The position numbers and the translations under genes are program-made. 46,298 bases of DNA from assembly GCF_024710765.1 (NCBI RefSeq), contig NZ_JANJUE010000167.1, forward strand, positions 1-46,298. The letters run 5' to 3'. The stretch comes from Pseudoxanthomonas sp. (GTDB taxonomy: Bacteria; Pseudomonadota; Gammaproteobacteria; Xanthomonadales; Xanthomonadaceae). Below the pieces are notes generated by a model. The model saw nothing but the letters and a program-made list of their open reading frames with translations. It was not told the DNA's origin and did no database searches. Every line of letters begins with the position of its first letter. Position 1 is the first letter of the stretch. Shown here piece after piece: positions 1 through 8,290 of this stretch.

Positions 1-47
1 AGGTTGCCGATGGGCGTGGCGACGATGAACAGGGTTCCGGCGGGCAT
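1..47 (-). CDS. rsmI: RsmI, 16S rRNA (cytidine-1402 2'-O)-methyltransferase, N-terminal fragment
   Basis: Only the first 15 codons are inside the window. They read MPAGTLFIVATPIGNL, the hallmark N-terminus of the tetrapyrrole-methylase-fold enzyme RsmI (T-L-x-I-V-A-T-P-I-G-N-L). The family methylates the ribose of C1402 in the 16S rRNA decoding centre using SAM. ATG at 47-45 is the start because an in-frame TGA lies immediately upstream (50-48). The gene is divergent from lpoA, the same arrangement as in E. coli (rsmI / lpoA-yraN), which supports both calls. The rest of the gene lies off the left edge. Confidence 0.85.
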   Translation of the reverse strand, partial: MPAGTLFIVATPIGN

Positions 48-71
48 TCAGTGGGGATCCTTCGGCAGGGG

Positions 72-77
72 TAGAAT
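72..77 (+). promoter_or_regulatory. Candidate -10 element (TAGAAT) for lpoA
   Basis: TAGAAT lies about 30-45 nt upstream of the possible lpoA start codons, in the short divergent gap with rsmI. It matches five of six TATAAT positions. No convincing -35 box is visible, so this is a motif-based call only. Confidence 0.4.
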
Positions 78-120
78 CGTAGCCGGTTCCTCCGCCCCGC
101 CGTCGCCGATGCCTATGGAA

Positions 121-1488
121 ATGCGCTTCGCAAGGATTCTCGCCCCGCTGCTGCTGGCCGTGCTGTTCGCCGGTTGCGCCACCACCCAGGTCAGCGGTCC
201 GGCCACGCCGAAAGGCCAGGCGTCCGCCGCGATCGCCCGTGCGGCGGAACTGGCGCGGCAGGATGCCGTCCTCACCGGACAGGCCCGCGCCGACAATGCC
301 CGCGAGATCGACCGCCTGTTGTCCGGGCTGGACGACGCCACCCTGTCGAAGGACGCCGCCGCCCTGCCGGCCGGCGATCCGCTGTACAAGTTCGCCGGCC
401 GCGCGCTGCTGCGACGCGGGCTGGCGCTGCCGCGGCCGTTCGATCGCGATCAATGGCAGTTCGGCAACCGGCCGCCGGCCGAGCGCGACGGCTACCGGCC
501 GCCGGTGAAGCTGGCCGTGCTGCTGCCGCTGTCCGGTGATCTGGCCACCGCCGCGCAACCGGTCCGCGACGGCCTGATGGCCGGCTACTACGGCGAAAGC
601 CGGCGCCGGCCGGAAGTGCAGTTCTTCGACACCAGCGGCACCGCCGGCGGCGCGATCGCCGCCTATGGCCGCGCGGTCGCCGCCGGCGCCGATTTCGTGA
701 TCGGCCCGCTGGGCCGCGACGAGGTCAGCGCGCTGTTCCACGAGCCGGCGCTGAAGGTGCCCACCCTGGTGCTCAACCGCGGCAACGTGCCGCCGCCGAA
801 CGGCATGGCTGGCTTCTCGCTGACCCCGGAAGACGACGGCATCATGGCCGCCGAATACCTGCTCGAACGCGAGCGCCGCAACGTGCTGGTGATCGGTGGC
901 GCCGACGACAACGGCCGGCGCGCGGCGCAGGCATTCGCCGAGCGCTTCAGCGAGCGCGGCGGCAAGGTCGCGGCCAACCTCAGCGTCGGCGATACGCCCG
1001 GTGATCTGTCGGCCGCGCTGGCATCCGCCGCGCAGGCGAACGTCGATGCGGTGTTCCTGGCGGTGAAGGGCGCGACCGCGCGCGTGCTCGCCCCGCAGCT
1101 GGCACTGGCCGGGCTGGGCGGCAAGAGCCGGGTGGCGACCTCGCAACTGCTGTCCGGCACCGGCAAGACGCTGGACGACGTGGCGCTGGACGGCATCGTG
1201 TTCCCGACCGAGGCCTGGACCACCCGCGGCGTGCCCGGACTGCCGCCGGCCGGCATGACCGGCGAGCGCCTGGCGACCGCGCGCGGGCCCGCCGCGCGCC
1301 TGTTCGCGTTCGGTTACGACGCCTGGCTGCTGACCGCCTATCTGGAGAAGCTGGCGACCGACACCAACGAAGGCCTGCGCGGCGCCACCGGCGTGCTGCG
1401 CCTGGATGGTTTCGGCAACATCCTGCGTTCGCCGGCCTGGTCGACCTTCCGCAGCGGCGCGGTGGTGCCCATCGCCGATGGCGGTTGA
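121..1488 (+). CDS. lpoA: Penicillin-binding protein activator LpoA (LppC-family lipoprotein)
   Basis: Outer-membrane lipoprotein of the LpoA/LppC family, which in enterics stimulates PBP1A in peptidoglycan synthesis. From ATG 121 the protein is about 455 aa and begins [19 protein letters not shown], a clear lipoprotein signal peptide with lipobox LFAGC. After a helical N-terminal part comes a periplasmic-binding-protein-like domain beginning [10 protein letters not shown] and running to the end, the typical LpoA C-terminal domain. It is shorter than the roughly 680-aa enterobacterial LpoA, mainly in the N-terminal TPR-like region. In-frame ATGs at 109 and 115 are alternative starts; none has a good Shine-Dalgarno sequence. 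The gene overlaps yraN by 11 nt. Family and neighbours agree; PBP1A activation itself is inferred from the family. Confidence 0.85.
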   Translation: MRFARILAPLLLAVLFAGCATTQVSGPATPKGQASAAIARAAELARQDAVLTGQARADNAREIDRLLSGLDDATLSKDAAALPAGDPLYKFAGRALLRRGLALPRPFDRDQWQFGNRPPAERDGYRPPVKLAVLLPLSGDLATAAQPVRDGLMAGYYGESRRRPEVQFFDTSGTAGGAIAAYGRAVAAGADFVIGPLGRDEVSALFHEPALKVPTLVLNRGNVPPPNGMAGFSLTPEDDGIMAAEYLLERERRNVLVIGGADDNGRRAAQAFAERFSERGGKVAANLSVGDTPGDLSAALASAAQANVDAVFLAVKGATARVLAPQLALAGLGGKSRVATSQLLSGTGKTLDDVALDGIVFPTEAWTTRGVPGLPPAGMTGERLATARGPAARLFAFGYDAWLLTAYLEKLATDTNEGLRGATGVLRLDGFGNILRSPAWSTFRSGAVVPIADGG

Positions 1489-1864
1489 TCGCCGCGCCCA
1501 GGGGGCGTTGGTGGAACAGGCCGCGCGTGATTTCCTGATCCGCGCCGGCCTTCGTCCGGTCGCCGCGAACGTGAACTACCGCGGCGGCGAACTGGATCTG
1601 GTGATGCGGGACGAGCGCACCGGTGAAACCACGCTGGTGTTCGTCGAGGTCCGGCATCGCCGCTCGGATGCCTTCGGCGGCGGTGCGGCCTCGGTGGACG
1701 CCGGCAAGCGGCGCCGCCTGATCGGGGCGGCGCTGCGCTTCCTGGCCGCCCATCCCCGCTACGCCGACCTGCCTTGTCGTTTCGACGTCGTCGACGCGCA
1801 GGGCGACCCGAAAGCGCCGCGGCTGAACTGGATTGCGGACGCGTTCCGCGCCGACGACGCGTAG
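1478..1864 (+). CDS. yraN: YraN/UPF0102 family predicted endonuclease-fold protein
   Basis: A 128-aa protein with the UPF0102 signature: an N-terminal helix ([17 protein letters not shown]), then RGGELDLV and, after a short turn, LVFVEVRHR. This matches the E-x-D...E-x-[KR] pattern of the restriction-endonuclease-like fold, with Arg in the usual Lys position. The family is widely annotated as a YraN endonuclease, but its cellular role is not settled. ATG 1478 is chosen because it starts the conserved domain and overlaps the lpoA stop (1486-1488) by 11 nt, implying translational coupling. The lpoA-yraN pairing is conserved in gammaproteobacteria. Confidence 0.85.
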   Translation: MAVDRRAQGALVEQAARDFLIRAGLRPVAANVNYRGGELDLVMRDERTGETTLVFVEVRHRRSDAFGGGAASVDAGKRRRLIGAALRFLAAHPRYADLPCRFDVVDAQGDPKAPRLNWIADAFRADDA

Positions 1865-1886
1865 GGTCCGGGCGCCGCGCCTCCCT

Positions 1887-1892
1887 TAGAAT
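1887..1892 (+). promoter_or_regulatory. Candidate -10 element abutting a GTG start (possible leaderless mRNA)
   Basis: TAGAAT ends 6 nt before the GTG start at 1899. A transcript starting 6-7 nt after the hexamer would begin at the start codon itself. No Shine-Dalgarno sequence is visible. The same 6-nt spacing occurs before the RDD gene at 41916. Confidence 0.45.
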
Positions 1893-1898
1893 GGCGCG

Positions 1899-3281
1899 GT
1901 GACCACGCCCTTGCCCACCGCCCTCGATGCCGCGCTGAGCGATCTGCTCGGCGACGGCTGGCTCACCGACGCCGATGCCCGCCGACGCTATGGCGAGGAC
2001 AATTCACGCCGCTACGCCCTCGCCGATGCGGTGGCGTTGCCCCGCACCCGCGAACAGGTCCAGGCCATCGTCCGCCTGTGCCGGGAGCATCGGGTGCCGA
2101 TCGTCGCCCGCGGCAGCGGCACCAGCAGCACCGGCGCGGCGATTCCCTACGCGGGCGGTGTGGCGGTCTCGTTCGAGCGGATGAACCGGATCCTGCGCAT
2201 CGAAGCCGGCGATCGCTACGCGGTGGTCGAGCCCGGCGTGCTCAACAGCGAGCTGCAGGCGGCGATCGCCGCGCACGGCCTGTTCTGGGCGCCGGATCCG
2301 GCCAGCGCCGACGTCGCCACCATTGGCGGCAACCTGGCCTGCAATGCCGGTGGACCACACGCGGTGAAGTACGGCGCCACCCGCGACAACGTGCTGGGCC
2401 TGCAGGCGGTCACCGGCACCGGCGATCTGATCGCCTGCGGCAGTGTCACCACCAAGGACGCGACCGGCTACGACCTCACCCATCTGCTGATCGGCAGCGA
2501 GGGCACGCTTGGCCTGATCGTGGAAGCGACCCTGCGCCTGCTGCCGAAGCCGCCGCGCCGCGCCAGCCTGCGCGCGCTGTACGGCGACGTCACCCAGGCC
2601 GCCGCCGCGGTGTCGCGGGTGATGGCGCAACCGGTGGCGCCGGCGATGCTGGAATTCATGGACCGCGCCTGCATCCGGCTGGCGCGCGAGGTGGGCGGCG
2701 CGGACATTCCCGACGCCGGCGCGCTGCTGATGATCGAGGTCGACGGCGAACACGAAACCCTGCCGCATGCGCTGGAAGCGGTGGCGGCGGCCGCCGCCGG
2801 CGAGGGCCTGATAGCGCTGGACGAGGCGCCGGACGAAGCCGCGCGCGAACGCCTGTGGTCCGCACGCAAATCGCTGTCGCCGGCCCTGCGCACGATCGCC
2901 GCCGGCAAGATCAACGAGGACGTGGTGGTGCCGGTCAGCCGCATCCCGGATCTGGTCGGCGGGGTCGAGAAGATGGCCGCCGGGTTCGATCTACCGATCG
3001 TCGCGTTCGGCCACGCCGGCAACGGCAACCTGCACGTCAACATCCTGTATGACCCACAGGATGCCGATCAGACAGCGCGCGCGCGGACCGCATTGCCGCG
3101 CCTGTTCGAACTGACGCTGTCGCTCGGCGGAACGCTTTCCGGCGAGCATGGCATCGGCGTGGCCAAGCGCGATTTCATGCCGCAGGCGTTCACGCCGGCG
3201 ACGCTCGCGGCGATGCGCGCGATCAAGCAGGCGCTCGATCCCGATGGCATCCTCAACCCGGGCAAGGTCCTGCCGCCGTGA
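1899..3281 (+). CDS. FAD-linked 2-hydroxyacid dehydrogenase (GlcD / D-lactate dehydrogenase type)
   Basis: A 460-aa flavoprotein of the vanillyl-alcohol-oxidase/GlcD superfamily. The N-terminal PCMH-type FAD-binding domain (about residues 35-220) shows PIVARGSGTSSTGAAIP, ATIGGNLACNAGG and LIGSEGTLGLI. The C-terminal FAD-oxidase domain shows FGHAGNGNLHVNIL, where His residues bind substrate or metal in relatives, and GTLSGEHGIGVAK near the end. Such enzymes oxidise D-lactate, glycolate or D-2-hydroxyglutarate and pass electrons to quinone or an electron-transfer flavoprotein. The substrate cannot be read from sequence. No glcE/glcF partners are adjacent. The start is GTG at 1899. Its stop overlaps the next start in the string GTGA (3278-3281), so the downstream SGNH hydrolase is translationally coupled. 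Confidence 0.85.
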   Translation: MTTPLPTALDAALSDLLGDGWLTDADARRRYGEDNSRRYALADAVALPRTREQVQAIVRLCREHRVPIVARGSGTSSTGAAIPYAGGVAVSFERMNRILRIEAGDRYAVVEPGVLNSELQAAIAAHGLFWAPDPASADVATIGGNLACNAGGPHAVKYGATRDNVLGLQAVTGTGDLIACGSVTTKDATGYDLTHLLIGSEGTLGLIVEATLRLLPKPPRRASLRALYGDVTQAAAAVSRVMAQPVAPAMLEFMDRACIRLAREVGGADIPDAGALLMIEVDGEHETLPHALEAVAAAAAGEGLIALDEAPDEAARERLWSARKSLSPALRTIAAGKINEDVVVPVSRIPDLVGGVEKMAAGFDLPIVAFGHAGNGNLHVNILYDPQDADQTARARTALPRLFELTLSLGGTLSGEHGIGVAKRDFMPQAFTPATLAAMRAIKQALDPDGILNPGKVLPP

Positions 3282-4114
3282 AGCGGCTGGGATGGCTGCT
3301 CCTGTTGCTGGGCGCATGCATCGCCCACGCCGCCGCGCAATCTCCCGGAAACGCGCCGACGGGACGCCCCACCCTGCGGGTCCTGCTGATCGGCAACAGC
3401 CTGGTCTATACCAACAATCTGCCCGGTCTGCTGCGCAGCCTGGCGCGCGCGCAGGACGCGGGCCCGCTGATCGAAACCGAAACCTACGTGATGCCGGGCG
3501 CGGAACTGGCCCAGCATTGGAAGAGCGGTACGGCGGCGAAGGCGCTTGGGCGCGGGCAGTGGGACTTCGTGATCCTGCAGGAACGCGGCGGCCTGCTTGC
3601 CTGCGCCGCCAGTCCCGCGCAGAAGGAGCAGGACACCTGCCGCAACAGCCTGCGTGCGCATCGCCGCTTCGCCGGGCTTGCGGAGCAGCGCGGCGCGCGC
3701 GTGCTGTTGCTGGGGACCTGGGGACCAGACACCAACTGGCAGGACAACCTGGATCGCGGCCTGCGCCAGGTCGCGCGCGAGACCGGCGCGACGCCGGTGA
3801 TGGCCGGCACCCGTCTGCGTGCCTACGAGGCAACATCCGGCGGCAAGCCCAAGTCGCTGTTCACCGATGACAGCCTGCATCCTTCCCTGCCCGCGTCGCT
3901 GATCGTGGCGGCGGTGCTGTATCGGGAAATCACCGGCGCGTCGGCGAAGGCGGCAAATTTACGCCTGGATTTTCCGCTGTTGCCGCCGGGCACCCGCATG
4001 GGCGACAACCTGCCGCTGGAGCGCAACGAGGCGCTCAACGCGCTGGTCAGGCCGGTCACCTTGGGCGCGGGCGAACTGCCGCCGCTGCTGGAAGCCGCCC
4101 AGCCGGCGCACTGA
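3278..4114 (+). CDS. Secreted SGNH/GDSL-fold hydrolase
   Basis: A 278-aa protein with a Sec signal peptide (LGWLLLLLGACIAHAAAQ). The body has an SGNH-hydrolase layout: block I VLLIGNSLVYTNNL with nucleophile candidate Ser41, and block V DDSLHPS with Asp198-x-x-His201. It resembles domains annotated SGNH/GDSL hydrolase or DUF4886-like. Members deacylate esters on sugars, lipids or polysaccharides. Three Cys residues (Cys110, Cys121 and Cys14 in the signal region) suggest one periplasmic disulfide, Cys110-Cys121. The GTG start at 3278 overlaps the upstream stop (GTGA), so it is co-expressed with the FAD dehydrogenase. The functional link between the two is unknown. It is convergent with thiL; the 63-nt gap holds an imperfect inverted repeat (CCTGCAT/ATGCAGG, 4143-4167). 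Confidence 0.7.
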   Translation: MKRLGWLLLLLGACIAHAAAQSPGNAPTGRPTLRVLLIGNSLVYTNNLPGLLRSLARAQDAGPLIETETYVMPGAELAQHWKSGTAAKALGRGQWDFVILQERGGLLACAASPAQKEQDTCRNSLRAHRRFAGLAEQRGARVLLLGTWGPDTNWQDNLDRGLRQVARETGATPVMAGTRLRAYEATSGGKPKSLFTDDSLHPSLPASLIVAAVLYREITGASAKAANLRLDFPLLPPGTRMGDNLPLERNEALNALVRPVTLGAGELPPLLEAAQPAH

Positions 4115-4177
4115 TCACGCTGCGGGAAGGGTCATCGTTTCGCCTGCATCCAATCCTCAAATGCAGGAGCGGCGGTG

Positions 4178-5122
4178 CTAGAAATGGGTGTATCCGGTCC
4201 GCCCGGGACGCCAGGGGTGCCCCGCTTCATCCAGCGCGCGCACGCCTTCGCCGTCGCCATCGACGATGCGGCCGATGCGGGTCAGCGGCAGATCGAGTTC
4301 GGTGGCGAGCATCGCCAGCCCATCCCGATGATCCGGCGACGCGGTAAAGCACAGTTCGTAATCATCGCCGCCACTGGCTTGCCAGGCGATGCGCGCCGAC
4401 AGCGGATGAACGCCCAGCGCATCCGAGACCGGCAGTCGCGCCAGTTCGATCTCCGCGCCGACGCCGCTGGCCCGGCAGAGATGGCCGAGATCGGCCAGCA
4501 GGCCATCGGAAACATCCAGCGCGGCGTGCGCGATGCCCGCGAGGCGTTGGCCGAGTTGCACCCGCGGCGTGGGCCGGTCCAGGCGCGCGCGCAATGCCGA
4601 GGGCGGGTCCGGCCACGCGTGCAGCGCCGCCGCCGCGTCACCCAGCGTACCGCTGACCCAGACGTCATCGCCCACCCGGGCACCCTCACGGCGCAGCGCG
4701 CGCCCGGTCGCGACGAGGCCGATCGCGGTGACCGCGATTGCCAGTGGACCACGGGTGGTGTCGCCACCGACCAGCGCGACGCCGTGCGCCCGCGCCAACC
4801 CGAGGAAGCCGTCGAGGAAGCCATCCAGCCAGCCCGGATCGCTGGCGGGCAGCGACAGGGACAGCGTGCACCAGGCGGGTTCGGCACCCATCGCCGCCAG
4901 GTCGGACAGGTTGACGGCCAGCGACTTCCAGCCGATGTCGCTGGCCGTCGTGGATTCCGGAAAATGCACGCCGGCGTTGAGCGTGTCGGTGGTGACGACC
5001 AATTGGCGACCCGCGGGCGGCTGCAGCAGCGCGGCGTCGTCGCCGATGCCCAGTATCACGTCGTCGCGCAGGCCGACCCGCGCGCGGATATGGGCAATCA
5101 GATCGAATTCGCCAGTGTTCAT
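4178..5122 (-). CDS. thiL: Thiamine-monophosphate kinase
   Basis: A 314-aa ThiL, the last step of thiamine diphosphate synthesis (TMP + ATP to TPP + ADP), in the cytosol. It begins GEFDLIAHI and shows the AIR-synthase-fold metal/nucleotide motif ILGIGDDAALL near residues 24-34, then VTTDTLNAGVHF, VGGDTTRGPL and LDVSDGLLADL, all characteristic. Length is normal (about 320 aa). It is the last gene of the ribE-ribBA-ribH-nusB-thiL run, 72 nt after nusB. nusB-thiL after ribH is a conserved gammaproteobacterial order. Its expression is probably partly under the upstream FMN riboswitch. Confidence 0.95.
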   Translation of the reverse strand: MNTGEFDLIAHIRARVGLRDDVILGIGDDAALLQPPAGRQLVVTTDTLNAGVHFPESTTASDIGWKSLAVNLSDLAAMGAEPAWCTLSLSLPASDPGWLDGFLDGFLGLARAHGVALVGGDTTRGPLAIAVTAIGLVATGRALRREGARVGDDVWVSGTLGDAAAALHAWPDPPSALRARLDRPTPRVQLGQRLAGIAHAALDVSDGLLADLGHLCRASGVGAEIELARLPVSDALGVHPLSARIAWQASGGDDYELCFTASPDHRDGLAMLATELDLPLTRIGRIVDGDGEGVRALDEAGHPWRPGRTGYTHF

Positions 5123-5194
5123 GTCGTCCCGCGCGTCAGGCCATCAAACCGGCAGGCCGCCTCGTGGAAGCGGCGATACGCGCACCGTCCGCTC

Positions 5195-5656
5195 TCAGCG
5201 CGCCTTGGCGGAGGTTTCGGCCGGACGCCACGCCACCGCGGCGTGGTCCAGCACGCCATTGACGTAGGTGTGACCGTGTTCGGCGCCGAAACGCTTGGCG
5301 GTTTCGATGGCTTCGTTGAGCACCACCCGGTAGGGCACGTCGAGGCGATGCAGCAGTTCGTAGGCGGCGATGCGCAGTACCGCGCGCTCGATGGGATCGA
5401 CTTCTTCCACCGTGCGGTCCAGGTACGGCGCCAGCGCCTCGTCCAGCTGCGCGCGGTGCTTCACCACGCCGCGCACCAGATCCTCGAAGTATTCGAGATC
5501 GGCGATCTCGTGCGCCTGCTCATGGGCGAACTGGGCGATCACCTGCCCGACCTCGCCACCCGACCGCTGCCACGCGTACAGCGCCTGCAGGGCGCGACGC
5601 CGCGCACGCGCGCGGGTCACGGGATCGACGCCATCTTTTCGGTACTGTCGGCTCAC
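5195..5656 (-). CDS. nusB: Transcription antitermination factor NusB
   Basis: A 153-aa all-helical NusB, which with NusE (S10) binds boxA RNA and supports rRNA antitermination. Conserved features seen: ARRRALQALYAWQ at the N-terminus, VRGVVKHRAQLDEALAPYLDRTVEEVDPIERAVLRIAAYELLHR in two blocks, VPYRVVLNEAIETAKRFG, and VNGVLD at the C-terminus. The start is taken as GTG 5656 (VSRQYRKDG), giving normal family length; the open frame upstream has no family-like residues. It lies 22 nt after ribH, so it is co-transcribed. Confidence 0.93.
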   Translation of the reverse strand: MSRQYRKDGVDPVTRARARRRALQALYAWQRSGGEVGQVIAQFAHEQAHEIADLEYFEDLVRGVVKHRAQLDEALAPYLDRTVEEVDPIERAVLRIAAYELLHRLDVPYRVVLNEAIETAKRFGAEHGHTYVNGVLDHAAVAWRPAETSAKAR

Positions 5657-5678
5657 GGGTTCTCCAGCCTGAATTGGG

Positions 5679-6146
5679 TTACGGCAGCTGTTCCAGCAAC
5701 TGCGCCATCTCGACGGCCGCCAGCGCGACCTCCTCGCCCTTGTTGCCATGGCTGCCGCCAGCACGCGCCTCGGCATCCTCGATGCGCTCGACCGCCAGCA
5801 CGCCGTTGAGCACCGGCACGCCGAAATCCAGCTGCACCCGCATCAGGCCTTCCGCGCAGCGGTCGGCGACGTGTTCGTAATGGCGGGTGTCGCCGCGGAT
5901 GACGCAGCCCAGCGCGATGATGCCGGCATGCGCGCTGCCCGCGGCCACGCGCGCGGCGGCGACCGGAATCTCCCATGCGCCGGGCACGCGGATGACGTCG
6001 ATGGCGTCCTCGCCCACCCCGTTGCCGGCCAGGCTCTGGCGGGCGCCGGCCACCAGCACATCGGTGATGCGGGCGTTCCAGCGACTGGCGATGATCGCGA
6101 AGCGGGCGCCTTCGGGGGCGCGCAGGTCGCCTTCGTAGTGGGCCAT
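5679..6146 (-). CDS. ribH: 6,7-dimethyl-8-ribityllumazine synthase
   Basis: A 155-aa lumazine synthase, condensing the RibB product (dihydroxybutanone phosphate) with the pyrimidine from the RibD branch. Motifs seen: [20 protein letters not shown] at the substrate site, [28 protein letters not shown] (with the catalytic His region) and [16 protein letters not shown] 6146 gives family length. The gene sits between ribBA and nusB; the 74-nt gap to ribBA contains a strong hairpin (6182-6208). Confidence 0.95.
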   Translation of the reverse strand: MAHYEGDLRAPEGARFAIIASRWNARITDVLVAGARQSLAGNGVGEDAIDVIRVPGAWEIPVAAARVAAGSAHAGIIALGCVIRGDTRHYEHVADRCAEGLMRVQLDFGVPVLNGVLAVERIEDAEARAGGSHGNKGEEVALAAVEMAQLLEQLP

Positions 6147-6181
6147 GGGCAGGGTTCCTTGGGGGGTGGCAAGTTTAACAG

Positions 6182-6208
6182 GGCCGGCCCCGGACACCTG
6201 GGCCGGCC
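6182..6208 (-). other. Intercistronic hairpin between ribBA and ribH
   Basis: A perfect 9-bp inverted repeat (GGCCGGCCC / GGGCCGGCC) with a 9-nt loop. It is not followed by a T-run on the minus strand, so it is unlikely to be an intrinsic terminator. It may stabilise RNA or mark a processing site. TTAAACT just after it could be an internal -10. Confidence 0.45.
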
Positions 6209-6220
6209 GGGTGCCGGGCG

Positions 6221-7318
6221 TCAGGGATCGACGTACTCGACCACGTCCAGGCCGAAGCCGGCCAGGCCGATCTGGCGACGCGGCGTGCCCAGCACGCGCA
6301 GGCGGCCCAGGCCCAGATCCGCGAGTATCTGGCTGCCGGCACCGTTGCGGCGCCATTCGGCCAGAACGCCGGCCCGGCTGGCCGGCGGCTCGGGGCACTC
6401 GCGGATGCGGTCGAGCAGGGCGTCCGGACTGGCGCTGTCACCCAGCAGTATCAGCGCGCCGCGTTCCTCGGCGGCGATGCGGCGGAGCACGTCGCCGATG
6501 GCCGGCCCGAAATCGGCGCGGCGCCAATGCAGCGCGTCGGCCAGCGGGTTCTGCATGTGCACCCGCACCAAGGTGGGTGTTTCGGCGTCGGCGGTCCCGC
6601 GCAGGAGGGCGAAATGCAGGCCGTGGCTGAGCCGGTCGCGGTAGGTGAACAGGCGGAACGGGCCATGCTCGGTCTGGATGTCGCGCTCGTCGACCCGCTC
6701 GACCGTGTGCTCGGTGCTCAGGCGATAGCGGATCAGATCCTCGATCGAACCCATCTTCAGGCCGTGCTCGCGGGCGAAGGCTTCCAGTTGCGGACGCCGC
6801 GCCATGCTGCCGTCCGCATTGAGCACTTCCACCAACACGCCGGCCGGTTCCAGCCCGGCCATCAGCGCCAGATCGCTGGCCGCCTCGGTGTGGCCGGCGC
6901 GATTGAGCACGCCGCCGGGCTGCGATGCGAGCGGGAAGATGTGACCCGGCTGGGCCAGATCCCGCGGCTTGGCGTCCGGGCGGACCGCGGTGCGCACGGT
7001 GTGCGCGCGATCGTAGGCGGAGATGCCGGTGGTCACGCCCTCGGCCGCCTCGATGCTGACGGTGAAGTTGGTGTGGTGCGGCGAGGTGTTGTCCTGGACC
7101 ATCGGCGGCAGGCCGAGCTGGCGGCAGCGTTCGCGGGTCAGCGACAGGCAGACCAGGCCGCGCGCGTGGGTGACCATGAAATTGATGTCCGACGGCTTGA
7201 CCAGTTCGGCGGCCATGATCAGATCGCCCTCGTTCTCGCGATCCTCGTCATCGACGATCACGACCATGCGGCCGTTGCGGATTTCTTCCAGCAGTTCTGG
7301 AATGGTGGCGAAGCTCAT
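6221..7318 (-). CDS. ribBA: 3,4-dihydroxy-2-butanone-4-phosphate synthase fused to a degenerate GTP cyclohydrolase II domain
   Basis: A 365-aa two-domain protein. Residues about 1-205 form a complete RibB domain ([16 protein letters not shown], acidic metal-binding loop; [29 protein letters not shown] with catalytic His/Glu), making dihydroxybutanone phosphate from ribulose-5-phosphate. Residues about 206-365 follow the GTP cyclohydrolase II layout. However, where GCHII has its three zinc cysteines (the ...ECLTGD...RCDC... region) this protein reads [20 protein letters not shown], with no cysteine at all. The cyclohydrolase half is therefore very unlikely to be catalytic, a state known for RibBX/RibBA-like proteins in gammaproteobacteria. 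A separate functional RibA should exist elsewhere. The ATG overlaps the ribE stop (ATGA). Confidence 0.92.
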   Translation of the reverse strand: MSFATIPELLEEIRNGRMVVIVDDEDRENEGDLIMAAELVKPSDINFMVTHARGLVCLSLTRERCRQLGLPPMVQDNTSPHHTNFTVSIEAAEGVTTGISAYDRAHTVRTAVRPDAKPRDLAQPGHIFPLASQPGGVLNRAGHTEAASDLALMAGLEPAGVLVEVLNADGSMARRPQLEAFAREHGLKMGSIEDLIRYRLSTEHTVERVDERDIQTEHGPFRLFTYRDRLSHGLHFALLRGTADAETPTLVRVHMQNPLADALHWRRADFGPAIGDVLRRIAAEERGALILLGDSASPDALLDRIRECPEPPASRAGVLAEWRRNGAGSQILADLGLGRLRVLGTPRRQIGLAGFGLDVVEYVDP

Positions 7319-7926
7319 GCCGACACCTCCGCGTCGCGCGCACCCAGCAGGCGCTCGACATAGCGCGCGACCAGGTCGATTTCCAGGTTCACCGCATCGC
7401 CCACGCGGGTCTGCGCAAACGCGGTGTGCGAGACCGTGTGTGGAATCAGCGCGACCTCGAAGCCAACATCATCCACTTCGTTGACGGTCAGGCTGACGCC
7501 GTCGACGCAGATCGAGCCCTTCTTGGCGATGTAGCGCAGCAGGGCGGCGGGCGCGGAGAAGCGCCAGCGCTGCGCGCGCGCGTCCTCGCGGATGTCCAGC
7601 ACCCGGCCCAGGCCATCGACATGGCCGCTGACCAGATGGCCGCCCAGGCGATCGGTGGGTCGCATCGCCCGCTCCAGGTTGACCGGCGCGCCCGGCGCCA
7701 GTCCGCCCAGGGTGGTCAGGGCGAGGGTTTCATTCGAAGCATCGGCCTGGAACGAGCCGGCGTCGAAATCGATCACGGTCAGGCAGACGCCATTGACCGC
7801 GATGCTTTCGCCCAATTGCACCTGTTCGAACGGCAGCGTGCCGACCCGCACGCTCAGGCGGACGTCGCCGCCCCGGCTTTCGGTTGTGGCCAGTGTGCCC
7901 AGGCCTTCGATGATGCCGGTGAACAT
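7315..7926 (-). CDS. ribE: Riboflavin synthase, alpha chain
   Basis: A 203-aa riboflavin synthase, dismutating two lumazines to riboflavin. It contains the expected internal duplication of lumazine-binding barrels: barrel 1 starts MFTGIIEGLG and carries ESIAVNGVCLTV, and barrel 2 carries HLVSGHVDGLG and GSICVDGVSLTVNEV. The start ATG 7926 has a good Shine-Dalgarno GGAGGT 7-12 nt upstream. It is the first gene downstream of the FMN riboswitch (8121-8260), separated by a leader of about 195 nt. It overlaps ribBA by 4 nt (ATGA). Confidence 0.96.
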   Translation of the reverse strand: MFTGIIEGLGTLATTESRGGDVRLSVRVGTLPFEQVQLGESIAVNGVCLTVIDFDAGSFQADASNETLALTTLGGLAPGAPVNLERAMRPTDRLGGHLVSGHVDGLGRVLDIREDARAQRWRFSAPAALLRYIAKKGSICVDGVSLTVNEVDDVGFEVALIPHTVSHTAFAQTRVGDAVNLEIDLVARYVERLLGARDAEVSA

Positions 7927-8120
7927 CAGGGCACCTCCGGCAGACGCAGGCCCGGGACAGGCGCGGAAAGGAAATCGCGGCGCGCGGACGGACGCACGGC
8001 GCATGAGGAAGCAGCGGAATATCGGGACATGAAACGTTTCTCGCGGAAATGGAAAAGCGAAAAACGCCCCAAGGCATGAGGCAGGCGCAGGCCATCGCTC
8101 GCGCGACGCCCCGCGTTTGC

Positions 8121-8260
8121 CGTCTTCTTTCATCCGGACTGTAACCGTCGGCCCCGGCATTGGACCGGGTCTGCTGACCCTCCGGCGTGGCCGGAGGCGC
8201 TCGCGGGCTCGTGCTTGCGCACCTACCGCCGGTGGGGAGTTTCGCCCCGCCCTGAAGACG
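8121..8260 (-). promoter_or_regulatory. FMN riboswitch (RFN element) controlling ribE-ribBA-ribH-nusB-thiL
   Basis: The minus strand shows the full RFN consensus in order: AGGGCGGGGCGAAACTCCCC, ACCGGCGGTA, AGCCCGCGAGCG, GGTCAGCAGACCCGGT, CCGACGGT, AGTCCGGATGAAAGAAGA. Terminal helix P1 pairs CGTCTTC (8260-8254) with GAAGACG (8127-8121). Known riboswitches of this class bind FMN and repress downstream riboflavin genes by termination or start-site sequestration. About 195 nt separates the aptamer from the ribE start. That stretch contains a GGGGCG followed by TTTTT on the minus strand (near 8070-8062), which might belong to a terminator, but no strong stem was confirmed. Confidence 0.96.
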
Positions 8261-8290
8261 TCGTTGGTTTGCCGGCGAACCGGCGCGCGC

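Noticed and set aside
4143-4167. CCTGCAT/ATGCAGG repeat as a terminator between the SGNH gene and thiL
   Set aside because: Only 7 bp with an 11-nt loop and no T-run on either strand.
4175-5809. A 544-codon plus-strand frame across thiL and nusB
   Set aside because: It spans two confidently identified genes on the other strand and reads as low-complexity antisense.
8031-8040. GAAACGTTTC palindrome in the ribE leader as a LacI-type operator
   Set aside because: It lacks the flanking symmetry of the 31727-31740 site and lies inside the riboswitch leader rather than near a promoter.
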